From contig CALFMR010000454.1 of NCBI GenBank assembly GCA_937880585.1, forward strand, positions 1 through 5,717: a stretch of DNA of 5,717 nt, in the 5' to 3' direction. Positions 1-5,717 of the stretch are shown piece by piece. Made by a program: the position numbers and the translations under genes. The notes under the pieces were generated by a model. That model saw only the letters and a list, made by a program, of their open reading frames with translations, was not told the origin of the DNA and ran no database searches. The stretch comes from an uncultured Acidobacteriota bacterium. GTDB lineage: Bacteria > Acidobacteriota > Vicinamibacteria > Vicinamibacterales > SCN-69-37. The number at the start of each line of letters is the position of its first letter. The stretch's first letter is position 1.

Positions 1-1
1 C

Positions 2-2269
2 GCGCTCGCCGATCCCTATCTCTTGCGGCCGTTGCCCTATCGCGAGCCGGACGCACTTGTCCGCCTCTTGCTGCGCACTCGCACGCCGGAGAACGTGCCG
101 CGACTTGGCGACTGGCAGTCACAGCAAGATCTGTTCGATGGCGTGGCCGCCGACGGGGCCGTGACGCTGCCGCTCGTGTCGGCGCCGATGGGGGAGATGT
201 CGCTGCGGCTGCGCGCGGTCTCCGCCAACTTCTTCGATCTCATCGGCGTGCCCGTGTCGATGCCGGCCCACTGGCGTCCCGCATCGCCGCCGGACGAGAC
301 GCCCGTCATCCTGACCGCGGAGGCGGCGCGTCGCCTGTTCGGCGATGGCCGCGGGTCGCCCATCGGCGCGCTCCTGTCGCGGACCGATGACGAGGCCGGC
401 GCGTATCGGGTGACGGCCGTGCTGCCGGCGTCATTTCTCGATCCGAATGGACGATCGGCGACGAGCGTCGGCGGCTACGTGCCGTTGGCCGACGGGCTCA
501 TCGCCAATCTGCGTATCCTGCCCGGCGGCGGCTACAGCTACGGCAGCGTCATGTCACCGCTCGCACGCCTGCGTGCGGGCGTGACGCCGGCAATGGTTCA
601 GGCCGCACTCTCGACAGGAGCGCAGCCCGCTGGCGGCGGCATGCCCACGACTGGCGCCGTGGTCGTCGCGACGCCGCTCGGTACGCTCCTGACCGCGCGC
701 GTGCGACCGCTCGCGCTCGGCGCGCTTGGCGCCGGCGCGCTCATTCTTCTCGTGTGCGCGACGAACGTCGCCAATCTGCTCCTCACGCGCGGCGCCTCAC
801 GGACGCGCGAGATCGCCGCGCGCGAAGCGCTCGGTGCGAGCGGCATCGACATCGTCCGGCTGGTATTCGTCGAGCTCGGGCTGCTGGCCGCTGCCGGCGT
901 TGCCGCGGGTCTCGTCGTGGCGAACGCCGCATTAGCCGCGGCCGCCGTCGTGATTCCCGCGCAATACACGTCGCTCGGCGCGCCCGCGTTGACCTGGCGC
1001 GTCGCCGTCGCCGCGTGTGCGGCCGGCGCGCTCGTCATGGGGGCGGGACTCGCTCCCGCGTGGGCCGCGTGGCGTGTCACGCCGCTCGCGCTCGTCAGCC
1101 AAACGTCGGCGGTCGAGACGCGCAGCCTGCGCGCGCTGCGTTTCCTGATGACGGCGGCCGAGACGGCCGTCGCCATCGTCCTCGTCGCGGGCGCGGTGCT
1201 CTTCGGTCGCTCGTACGTCAACCTGCTCGCGCAGGATCCCGGCTATGACGGCAACACGCTCGCGGTCTCGGCCGTCTACCACGGATCGCCGGACGCGCTC
1301 GCGCCCGCGATCGAGGCGACGATTGCGCGGCTCGGCGCGCTACCGGGCGTGACCCAGGCGGGGGCATCTCCCGGATCGCTCGTCGACGGTCTCCGCGCCG
1401 TGGGCGTCGACAAACCGCTCGTGCTCGACGGTCGCCGAGTCCCCGGCGGTCCGCGGCAGGTGAGCGCGGATTTCTTTCAGGCGGCCGGGGCGCGGCTCGT
1501 GACCGGCCGGCTGCCGTCGGCGGCCGACAGTGGTCGCGCGATCGCCGTGTCGCAGTCGTTCGCCGAGGCGTGCTGCGAGGGCCGATCGCCCGTCGGGCAC
1601 ACCATCGTGGCCGGTTCCGGCACGTTCGTCATCGTTGGCGTCGTGAAGGATCTCTATACGACCGCCTTCGACGAGCCGCCGCGGCCGACCGTCTACGTGC
1701 CGATCGGAACGCCCGGCACGCCGCTCTTCAGTTGGGTCAACTTCGTCGTGCACGCCACGGATCCCTCGCCGGCACTCGCGACGGCGCTCGAACGCGAAAT
1801 TCGCGCGGCGGCGCCGGGCGTCACCATTCAGGGCAGCGACACCTTGCGCGCGCGGCTGATGCAGTCGGTCAACGACCGATCGTTTGCGACGCTTCTGGTC
1901 GTGTTCTTCGCCGTCGCGGCCGCCGGTGTCGTCGCGGCCGGCATCCTCGGCGTTGTCGGATTCGTCGCGGCACGGCGAACACGTGAGATCGCGATCCGCA
2001 TGGCGATCGGCGCGACATCGCGCGACGTCGCACGGCTCGTGACGCGTGATGCGGCGGTTGCTGCGGGAGCCGGTGCGGTGTTGGGACTGGTGGGCGCGGC
2101 GTGGCTGTCGAAGACGGTAACGAGCTGGCTCTACGGCATCCGCCCCGCCGATCCGCTGTCGTTGGTCCTGGCCGCCCTCGTCATGACGGGAGTGGTCGTC
2201 GTCGCCGCCTGGCTGCCGGCGCGGCGCGCGACACGACTCGCGCCGACGATCGCGCTGCGGGCGGAGTAG
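2..2269 (+). CDS. ABC transporter permease, duplicated MacB/FtsX orphan type (ADOP-like), 5'-partial
   Basis: This is an inner-membrane permease of the MacB/FtsX superfamily with two tandem halves, each a periplasmic core domain followed by an FtsX membrane domain. The reading frame is open to the left edge, and the first residues (LLRPLPYREPDALVRL) match the segment that normally follows the first transmembrane helix, so the start and first helix lie outside the window. Counting from the TTG at 23, periplasmic domain 1 spans about residues 1-215 (SANFFDLIGV motif). FtsX 1 is about 228-360 with TREIAAREALGAS. A lone helix sits at about 375-400, and periplasmic domain 2 at about 410-610. FtsX 2 is about 615-748 with TREIAIRMAIGATSRDV and the closing PARRATRLAPTIALRAE. 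No ATPase is encoded nearby, as is usual for these orphan permeases. Substrate is unknown; MacB relatives act in mechanotransmission, drug or lipoprotein export. The stop is TAG at 2267. Family call is firm, substrate is not predictable. Confidence 0.93.
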   Translation, partial: ALADPYLLRPLPYREPDALVRLLLRTRTPENVPRLGDWQSQQDLFDGVAADGAVTLPLVSAPMGEMSLRLRAVSANFFDLIGVPVSMPAHWRPASPPDETPVILTAEAARRLFGDGRGSPIGALLSRTDDEAGAYRVTAVLPASFLDPNGRSATSVGGYVPLADGLIANLRILPGGGYSYGSVMSPLARLRAGVTPAMVQAALSTGAQPAGGGMPTTGAVVVATPLGTLLTARVRPLALGALGAGALILLVCATNVANLLLTRGASRTREIAAREALGASGIDIVRLVFVELGLLAAAGVAAGLVVANAALAAAAVVIPAQYTSLGAPALTWRVAVAACAAGALVMGAGLAPAWAAWRVTPLALVSQTSAVETRSLRALRFLMTAAETAVAIVLVAGAVLFGRSYVNLLAQDPGYDGNTLAVSAVYHGSPDALAPAIEATIARLGALPGVTQAGASPGSLVDGLRAVGVDKPLVLDGRRVPGGPRQVSADFFQAAGARLVTGRLPSAADSGRAIAVSQSFAEACCEGRSPVGHTIVAGSGTFVIVGVVKDLYTTAFDEPPRPTVYVPIGTPGTPLFSWVNFVVHATDPSPALATALEREIRAAAPGVTIQGSDTLRARLMQSVNDRSFATLLVVFFAVAAAGVVAAGILGVVGFVAARRTREIAIRMAIGATSRDVARLVTRDAAVAAGAGAVLGLVGAAWLSKTVTSWLYGIRPADPLSLVLAALVMTGVVVVAAWLPARRATRLAPTIALRAE

Positions 2270-2291
2270 AACGGGTCATCTTTTTTGCAGT

Positions 2292-2315
2292 GCGCTGGGG
2301 TCCCACCCCCAGCGC
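2292..2315. repeat. Perfect 9-bp GC hairpin in convergent spacer
   Basis: Arms GCGCTGGGG (2292-2300) and CCCCAGCGC (2307-2315) are perfectly complementary around a 6-nt loop. It starts 23 bp after the permease stop and lies between two converging genes, so it could stop transcription from either side or form part of a dispersed palindromic repeat. It is not a canonical intrinsic terminator: the T-run at 2281-2286 precedes the stem on the + strand, and neither strand has a U-tract just after the stem. A smaller stem, CGGCG/CGCCG with a 3-nt loop, follows at 2318-2330. Confidence 0.6.
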
Positions 2316-2379
2316 TACGGCGCTTCGCCGCCCTCGCTGCGCTCGGGGGCTCGCGGTGTCAACTTTCTTTGATCTGTCT

Positions 2380-2407
2380 CCCTAATCCCTAGTCCCCAAT
2401 CCCTTCC
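2380..2407. repeat. Degenerate CCCTAAT-type heptamer run
   Basis: Four consecutive 7-bp units are readable: CCCTAAT, CCCTAGT, CCCCAAT and the weaker CCCTTCC. The run ends immediately before the stop codon of the leftward small membrane protein gene (stop at 2409-2411). The first three units differ by single bases; the fourth matches only partly. The composition is strongly C-biased on the + strand and unlike the flanking genes. It may be a slippage-born microsatellite or part of a dispersed intergenic repeat; no function can be assigned. Confidence 0.5.
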
Positions 2408-2408
2408 C

Positions 2409-2624
2409 TCACCACCCCAACCGAATCGCGACGATGAGGCCGACGACGATCGCGGCGCCGGTGAGGGCCATCCAGCCGGCGGTGGGCGCGGCGTAGGGCG
2501 AGACCATCAGCAGGAGTCCGGCAACGATTTGCGGCCAGCGCTGGCTCTTGCGTCCGTACCACAAGAGCGCGCCACCGACGCTGCTGACGATCAGATCGAC
2601 GAACAGGCTGCCAGGATCGAACAC
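2409..2624 (-). CDS. Small three-helix membrane protein, 71 aa
   Basis: This is a short, very hydrophobic protein with three predicted membrane segments, about residues 6-23 (around LIVSSVGGALLWYG), 31-46 (IVAGLLLMVSPYAA) and 49-67 (ALTGAAIVVGLIVAIRL). Short polar stretches follow the first helix (GRKSQRW). The size, the helix-YGRK-helix-SPY-helix pattern and the hydrophobicity resemble a widespread family of ~70-residue proteins often labelled, without strong experimental support, 'amino acid transport protein'. The start is GTG at 2624, chosen because a GGAG Shine-Dalgarno (2633-2636) lies 8 nt upstream. The stop is TGA at 2409-2411. It is on the same strand as the regulator, 81 bp downstream of it, so read-through co-transcription is possible, but no evidence links their functions. 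The gene could be an uncharacterised membrane protein of any role. Confidence 0.72.
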   Translation of the reverse strand: MFDPGSLFVDLIVSSVGGALLWYGRKSQRWPQIVAGLLLMVSPYAAPTAGWMALTGAAIVVGLIVAIRLGW

Positions 2625-2632
2625 GGGTCGGA

Positions 2633-2636
2633 CTCC
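2633..2636 (-). promoter_or_regulatory. Shine-Dalgarno GGAG for the small membrane protein
   Basis: On the minus strand GGAG lies 8 nt before the GTG at 2624. It decides the start, because no ATG is available nearby in this frame. Confidence 0.55.
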
Positions 2637-2705
2637 GGAACGTGGCGTTCGGTGGTGCGCGGTCCGAGGCGTGCCGCGATCATCCAGCCGATAGATGGTG
2701 CCGCG

Positions 2706-3434
2706 TTAGCGCGGCCGCGGGCGGCGCGGCGGCGGACCGACGACGTACGCGCGGGCCTCGTCGAAATGGACCTTCATCCGCTTGCGGGCCTGTGCCGCGT
2801 CGCGATCGACGATGGCCTGGGCGATCCCGGCGTGGATCTCGGCGACGCGCGCGAGCTCGGTCCGGGTCCGTCGGCTGTCGAAGCCGGCATCGATCGTCAT
2901 CTGTACGCACGCGCGCAGCGCGTCGCCGAGCATCACGAACAGCGGGTTGCCCGTGGCGCGGCCGATGATTTCGTGGAACCGCATGTCGGCGCGGATGAAG
3001 TGCGCGCGGCGGTCGCCGGCGGCGCGCATCGCGGCGGCCGCGTCGAGAAGCTCGACGAGGTGATCCTCGGTGCGGCGCGTCGCGGCCAGCTCCGCCGCAC
3101 GGATCTCGATCGATCGCCGCACCTCGAAGACGTGATTGCGGGAGGCCTGATCGGTCGAGAGCGCGTGCTGCAGTACCTGCGTCAACGTGCGGTTGCTGAG
3201 CCGGCCGACCCGCGGCGAGCGGCCGTTGGCGATGTCGAGAATGCCGGCCGAGGCGAGCGACCGGTACGCCTCGCGGACGATGCTCCGGCTGACGTTCAGG
3301 TCGGCGCTGAGACGAACTTCGGACGGAATCGGATCGCCGGTCGTCAACCGGCGCTTCCGGATGTGCGACACCAAGTGGCGCACGACGCGGTCGGGAAGAG
3401 TGCCTGGCGGGGACCCAGGTCTCGAAGCACGCAC
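2706..3434 (-). CDS. GntR-family transcriptional regulator, FadR subfamily (FCD domain)
   Basis: This is a cytoplasmic DNA-binding regulator of 242 residues, a normal length for FadR-type proteins. The winged helix-turn-helix spans about residues 13-80, with the family pattern GDPIPSEVRLSADLNVSRS and IVREAYRSLASAGILDI. An all-helical FCD ligand domain follows at about 98-228. It keeps the residues that usually bind a metal ion in FCD proteins: D150 and H154 (ADMRFHEII), H201 (EIHAGI) and H223 (KVHFDEA). R106 (EVRRSIEIRAAELAA) and the GNPLF turn also fit. Such proteins usually bind carboxylates or sugar acids and leave the operator on binding; the ligand here is unknown. The C-terminus is a short Pro/Arg-rich tail. 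The GTG start at 3434 keeps the whole HTH; the next candidates (GTG codon 18, TTG codon 21) would cut into it. The gene is divergent from the TonB-dependent receptor and probably controls it and itself. Confidence 0.93.
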   Translation of the reverse strand: MRASRPGSPPGTLPDRVVRHLVSHIRKRRLTTGDPIPSEVRLSADLNVSRSIVREAYRSLASAGILDIANGRSPRVGRLSNRTLTQVLQHALSTDQASRNHVFEVRRSIEIRAAELAATRRTEDHLVELLDAAAAMRAAGDRRAHFIRADMRFHEIIGRATGNPLFVMLGDALRACVQMTIDAGFDSRRTRTELARVAEIHAGIAQAIVDRDAAQARKRMKVHFDEARAYVVGPPPRRPRPR

Positions 3435-3442
3435 CGGGGCGG

Positions 3443-3448
3443 ATTATA
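3443..3448 (-). promoter_or_regulatory. Candidate -10 box (TATAAT) for the GntR regulator
   Basis: A perfect consensus TATAAT lies on the minus strand in otherwise very GC-rich DNA. It ends 8 nt before the GTG start of the regulator. No good -35 hexamer is seen at 16-18 bp. At this spacing transcription would begin at or within a base or two of the start codon, and no Shine-Dalgarno is present, so the message would be essentially leaderless. Confidence 0.5.
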
Positions 3449-3502
3449 GCGCAGCCGACCGCGGCCGGTCTCGACGGCCGGTGATGCCGGACTGGCGCGC
3501 CT

Positions 3503-3531
3503 CCTATCAGGTAGGCCGTGCTGACCTATCA
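3503..3531. repeat. CCTATCA direct repeats spaced 22 bp
   Basis: CCTATCA occurs at 3503-3509 and 3525-3531, exactly 22 bp apart start to start, about two helical turns. The bases that follow are also similar (GGTA and CATA). A partial third copy, CCTACAA, begins at 3541. Same-face spacing upstream of the candidate receptor promoter makes it a possible activator or repressor binding pair. Confidence 0.4.
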
Positions 3532-3548
3532 CATAGCTCTCCTACAAC

Positions 3549-3580
3549 CTGTCAGACAGCGTGATCACAAAGTTCTTGTG
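3549..3580. promoter_or_regulatory. Cluster of three short palindromes, candidate operator
   Basis: Three symmetrical elements lie side by side: CTGTC-A-GACAG (3549-3559, perfect), GTGATCAC (3561-3568, perfect) and CACAA-N5-TTGTG (3566-3580, perfect 5-bp arms). The right arm of the last one is also the start of the candidate -35 of the receptor promoter. Placement between a FadR-type regulator and its divergent neighbour fits an operator. None matches a specific known GntR operator exactly, so the bound protein is inferred. Confidence 0.42.
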
Positions 3581-3605
3581 TTCGCGCGCCGCCACCTTTT
3601 AGAAT
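3576..3605 (+). promoter_or_regulatory. Candidate sigma70-type promoter for the receptor
   Basis: TTGTGT (3576-3581) and TAGAAT (3600-3605) are separated by 18 bp. The -10 matches consensus in 5 of 6 positions, the -35 only in 3 of 6, typical of a regulated promoter. Transcription would start near 3612, giving a leader of about 215 nt. Confidence 0.42.
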
Positions 3606-3634
3606 GCGTCGCATATCCAAGGATTGGGAACAGG

Positions 3635-3654
3635 GCGCCGGCGACAGCCGGTGC
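3635..3654 (+). other. Leader hairpin 1 (8-bp stem, GACA loop)
   Basis: Arms at 3635-3642 (GCGCCGGC) and 3647-3654 (GCCGGTGC) pair over 8 positions with one G-U, around a GACA loop. It would sit about 25 nt from the predicted 5' end of the receptor mRNA, where it could protect the transcript or be part of a regulatory fold. Confidence 0.4.
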
Positions 3655-3725
3655 ACCCGCACGACAGCAGTCAGTCGCAGGTGATCGACCGACTCGGCCG
3701 CCCGGCAGGACGGCCAGCGGTCCAG

Positions 3726-3745
3726 ACACGTCGTGCACGATGTGT
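3726..3745. promoter_or_regulatory. 20-bp near-perfect palindrome in receptor leader
   Basis: The arms ACACGTCGTG and CACGATGTGT are inverted copies with one mismatched position (3730/3741), and the central 10 bp TCGTGCACGA is perfect. As DNA it looks like a homodimer binding site about 80 bp before the start codon, which could act as a roadblock operator. As RNA it folds into an 8-bp stem with one G-U pair and a UGCA loop. Confidence 0.45.
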
Positions 3746-3814
3746 GATCCGCGTCGGCCGGACGCGCACGGCGGTTCCGCTTGGATGTGTCTGGTTTGGG
3801 GAGTCTGGACGAGG

Positions 3815-3820
3815 AGGAGG
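3815..3820 (+). promoter_or_regulatory. Strong Shine-Dalgarno AGGAGG for the receptor
   Basis: AGGAGG, inside a GAG-GAG-GAGG run (3811-3820), lies 5 nt before the ATG at 3826. It fixes the receptor start and predicts efficient translation. Confidence 0.85.
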
Positions 3821-3825
3821 AACAC

Positions 3826-5717
3826 ATGAGAAGCAGACGAGTGGTTCTGCCCCTGTTGGCCGTTGCGGCAATGTGCGTGACCGCGGGGCTGGCATGGGCT
3901 CAGGTCACGACCGGCACGGTGGCCGGGACCGTGAAGGACCCGCAGGGCGGCGTGTTGCCGGGCGCCACGGTCGTCCTGATCAGCGAAACGCGCGGCACGA
4001 AGCTCGTGCCGGTCGCCACGAACGCCTCCGGGGATTTCGTCATCGTCAACGCGGCCCCGGATACCTACACCGTCGAAGTCACGATGCCCTCGTTCAAGAC
4101 GCTCGATCAGAAGGGCATCGCCGTCAGCCCGGGATCGCGCGTCGTCGTCGGCGACCTCGTGATGGAAGTCGGCGGCACGAGCGAGGTCGTCAACGTCACG
4201 AGCGAGGCGCCGCTCATCCAGGCGCAGAGCGGCGAACGCTCCTACACCGCCACGCTCGACGCGGTCGAGAACCTGCCGATCGCCAACCGCAGCTTCACCG
4301 CGCTGGCCCTGCTCGCGCCCGGCGTCACGCAGGACGGCAACCAGACGCCGCAGCGCATCGGCGGCGGCGGCGATCCGAACATCATGATGGACGGCGTGTC
4401 GACGATGGACACGGGCAGCAATCGGCCGCTGCTGCAGATGAACGTCGAATCGATCGCCGAAGTGAAGGTGCTGACGTCCGGCTATCAGGCCGAATACGGT
4501 CGGTCGAGCGGCGTCCAGGTGACGGCCGTCACCAAGAGCGGGTCCAACCGCTTTCACGGATCGCTCTATGACGTCGAACGGCACGACGCCTGGAACGCGA
4601 ACAGCGAGGTGAACATCCTCAACGGCGACAAGAAGCCGCCGCTGAGCGAGCGCGACATGGGCTATTCGATTGGCGGTCCGATCGGCAAACCCGGCGGCAA
4701 CAACAAGCTGTTCTTCTTCTACGCGCAGGAGTACTCGCCGCGGACGTCGGGCGGCAACGTCCAGCAGTTCCGGATGCCGACCGCACTCGAGCGGCAGGGC
4801 GACTTCTCACAGACGACCGACAACCTCGGCGCGCCGTTTCCGTACATCAAGGATCCGCGCTCGTCGGCGCCGTGCAGCGCGTCGAACACAGCGGGCTGCT
4901 TCGCCGACGGCGGCGTGCTGGGCCGGATTCCGGCGGACCAGCTGTACCAGACGGGCCTGAACATCCTGAACATGTATCCGCTGCCGAACATCGACAACGT
5001 GCCCGCCGGCCAGAACTACAACTACCAGATCACACGGCCGAAGGAGAACGCCATCTCCTATCAGCCGGCCGTGCGCGTCGATTACCAGGCAACGCCCGCC
5101 CTGCGCGGCAGCTTCAAGTACTCGGCGTGGAGCCAGCGCGACCAGACGTTCAACGGATCGCTGCCCGGGTTCAACGACGCCAAGATGCAGCACAAGCCCG
5201 TCGTCAATTACACCGTGTCGGTCAACTACACGGTGACGCCGACGATGTTCCTGGAGGCGACCTACGGGCACAGCCAGAACGAACTGGCCGGCTGCGCGCA
5301 GGCGCAGTCAGGGACGGGCCCGGTCTTCTGCACATCGGCGTTGCCAGTGAGCGACGTGTCGAGCCTGGCGGGCGCCAACCTGCAGGGGTTGCCGTTCCTG
5401 TTCCCGGACGCGGGCGTCCTCAATCCGCGCGATTACGCCGTACAGGCGTTGAACGACGTCTCGCCGCCCTACTGGGACGCCTCGACGCTGCGGCTGACGA
5501 AGGTGCCGCCGTTCTCGTGGGGCAGCCGCGTGGCGCACGCGCCGCCGCAGATCGGGTTTCCGGGCTGGCTGAACATCAACTCGACGCACGACTTCTCGGC
5601 GAGCTTGACGAAGGTGAGCGGCCGCCACACGATCAAGGGCGGCTTCTACCTCACGCACAGCTACAAGGCCGAGCAGACGAGCAACAACGCGTTCGGCACG
5701 ATCAACTTCGGCAACGA
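3826..5717 (+). CDS. TonB-dependent receptor with carboxypeptidase-regulatory-like N-terminus (Oar-like), 3'-partial
   Basis: This is an outer-membrane receptor predicted to import a bulky ligand using TonB energy. The frame runs from ATG 3826 to the window edge without a stop: 630 complete codons of a protein that usually has about 1000-1200 residues. A signal peptide covers residues 1-25 (basic MRSRR, hydrophobic core, cleavage after AWA before Q26). Residues ~27-110 form the carboxypeptidase-regulatory-like beta-sandwich (GTVAGTVKDPQGGVLPGATV, then ATNASGDFVI and DTYTVEV). The plug spans ~125-235, with LPIANRSF (150-157), IMMDGV (186-191) and VLTSGYQAEYGRSSG (215-229). Barrel strands follow from ~240, including GYSIGGPIGKP and KLFFFYAQEY. 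Cysteine pairs C350/C358 and C490/C502 lie in likely extracellular loops and may form disulfides. It starts behind a strong ribosome site and is divergent from the GntR regulator. The ligand is unknown; the neighbour suggests a metabolite-controlled uptake system. Family call is very secure. Confidence 0.95.
   Translation, partial: MRSRRVVLPLLAVAAMCVTAGLAWAQVTTGTVAGTVKDPQGGVLPGATVVLISETRGTKLVPVATNASGDFVIVNAAPDTYTVEVTMPSFKTLDQKGIAVSPGSRVVVGDLVMEVGGTSEVVNVTSEAPLIQAQSGERSYTATLDAVENLPIANRSFTALALLAPGVTQDGNQTPQRIGGGGDPNIMMDGVSTMDTGSNRPLLQMNVESIAEVKVLTSGYQAEYGRSSGVQVTAVTKSGSNRFHGSLYDVERHDAWNANSEVNILNGDKKPPLSERDMGYSIGGPIGKPGGNNKLFFFYAQEYSPRTSGGNVQQFRMPTALERQGDFSQTTDNLGAPFPYIKDPRSSAPCSASNTAGCFADGGVLGRIPADQLYQTGLNILNMYPLPNIDNVPAGQNYNYQITRPKENAISYQPAVRVDYQATPALRGSFKYSAWSQRDQTFNGSLPGFNDAKMQHKPVVNYTVSVNYTVTPTMFLEATYGHSQNELAGCAQAQSGTGPVFCTSALPVSDVSSLAGANLQGLPFLFPDAGVLNPRDYAVQALNDVSPPYWDASTLRLTKVPPFSWGSRVAHAPPQIGFPGWLNINSTHDFSASLTKVSGRHTIKGGFYLTHSYKAEQTSNNAFGTINFGN

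Larger units (their letters stand above)
3435..3825. other. Divergent intergenic region between regulator and receptor (391 bp, no gene)
   Basis: No credible protein-coding gene is seen here; open frames crossing it are antisense or out-of-frame shadows of the flanking genes. The left part holds the regulator's -10 box and two copies of CGGCCGGT (3462-3469 and 3475-3482). The middle (3500-3605) is more AT-rich and carries repeats, palindromes and the candidate receptor promoter. The right part (about 3612-3825) is the likely transcribed leader of the receptor, with two hairpins and a strong ribosome binding site. Confidence 0.7.

Noticed and set aside
23..25. TTG as the true start of the permease
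   Set aside because: It falls inside a conserved family segment, the frame is open to the window edge and no ribosome site precedes it. The gene is 5'-truncated by the window.
598..1221. 207-codon minus strand frame inside the permease
   Set aside because: Its Ala/Ser/Thr/Arg-rich composition results from antisense GC-rich codons; the permease FtsX motifs lie on the other strand.
2292..2315. Canonical Rho-independent terminator
   Set aside because: The stem is strong but no U-tract follows it on either strand; the T-run lies on the wrong side for the permease transcript.
2529..3449. 306-codon + strand frame opposite the small protein and regulator
   Set aside because: It is the antisense shadow of the GntR regulator, whose HTH and FCD motifs are unmistakable, and has no recognisable domain.
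3606..3825. Known riboswitch class (for example a cyclic-di-GMP aptamer) in the receptor leader
   Set aside because: Hairpins are present, but I could not match the conserved core of any known class by eye.
3624..4571. 315-codon + strand frame overlapping the receptor
   Set aside because: It is out of frame with the receptor and Arg/Gly-rich. The receptor frame explains this DNA and has the strong ribosome site.
3565..4584. 339-codon open frame on the minus strand over the receptor start
   Set aside because: Its product is Arg/His/Asp-rich low-complexity sequence typical of antisense GC-rich frames, and it lies opposite a signal peptide and plug domain that are clearly real on the + strand.
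4807..5271. Minus strand frames inside the receptor, including the one at 5308-5658
   Set aside because: They are antisense to a continuous, domain-consistent receptor frame and show Arg/Val-rich shadow composition.

Overview
The window is GC-rich and most likely comes from an Acidobacteriota chromosome, plausibly class Vicinamibacteria. The pointers are a duplicated MacB/FtsX-type permease with no ATPase beside it (the 'acidobacterial duplicated orphan permease' type) and a large TonB-dependent receptor with an N-terminal carboxypeptidase-regulatory-like domain (Oar-like). This is inferred from family composition; no marker gene is present.

Layout: (1) 2-2269, + strand: the C-terminal ~755 residues of an orphan permease whose N-terminus lies upstream of the window. 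(2) 2270-2408: a convergent intergenic spacer with a perfect 9-bp GC hairpin, further small hairpins and a degenerate CCCTAAT-type heptamer run. (3) 2409-2624, - strand: a 71-residue membrane protein. (4) 2706-3434, - strand: a FadR-type GntR regulator with an FCD ligand domain, apparently expressed from a near-leaderless transcript. (5) 3435-3825: a 391-bp divergent intergenic region with a -10 box for the regulator, a cluster of short palindromes overlapping a candidate promoter for the rightward gene, and a ~215-nt structured leader. (6) 3826-5717, + strand: a TonB-dependent receptor, open to the window edge (630 codons seen, no stop).

The most coherent unit is the divergent regulator/receptor pair. 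A FadR-type repressor that binds a small organic acid or related metabolite probably controls the adjacent outer-membrane receptor through the palindromes between them. This is inference from arrangement and sequence symmetry. The permease is a separate, convergent unit. No RNA genes, CRISPR arrays, transposases or integration sites were found. No clearly new biological system is apparent; the observations worth a second look are regulatory, mainly in 3435-3825.
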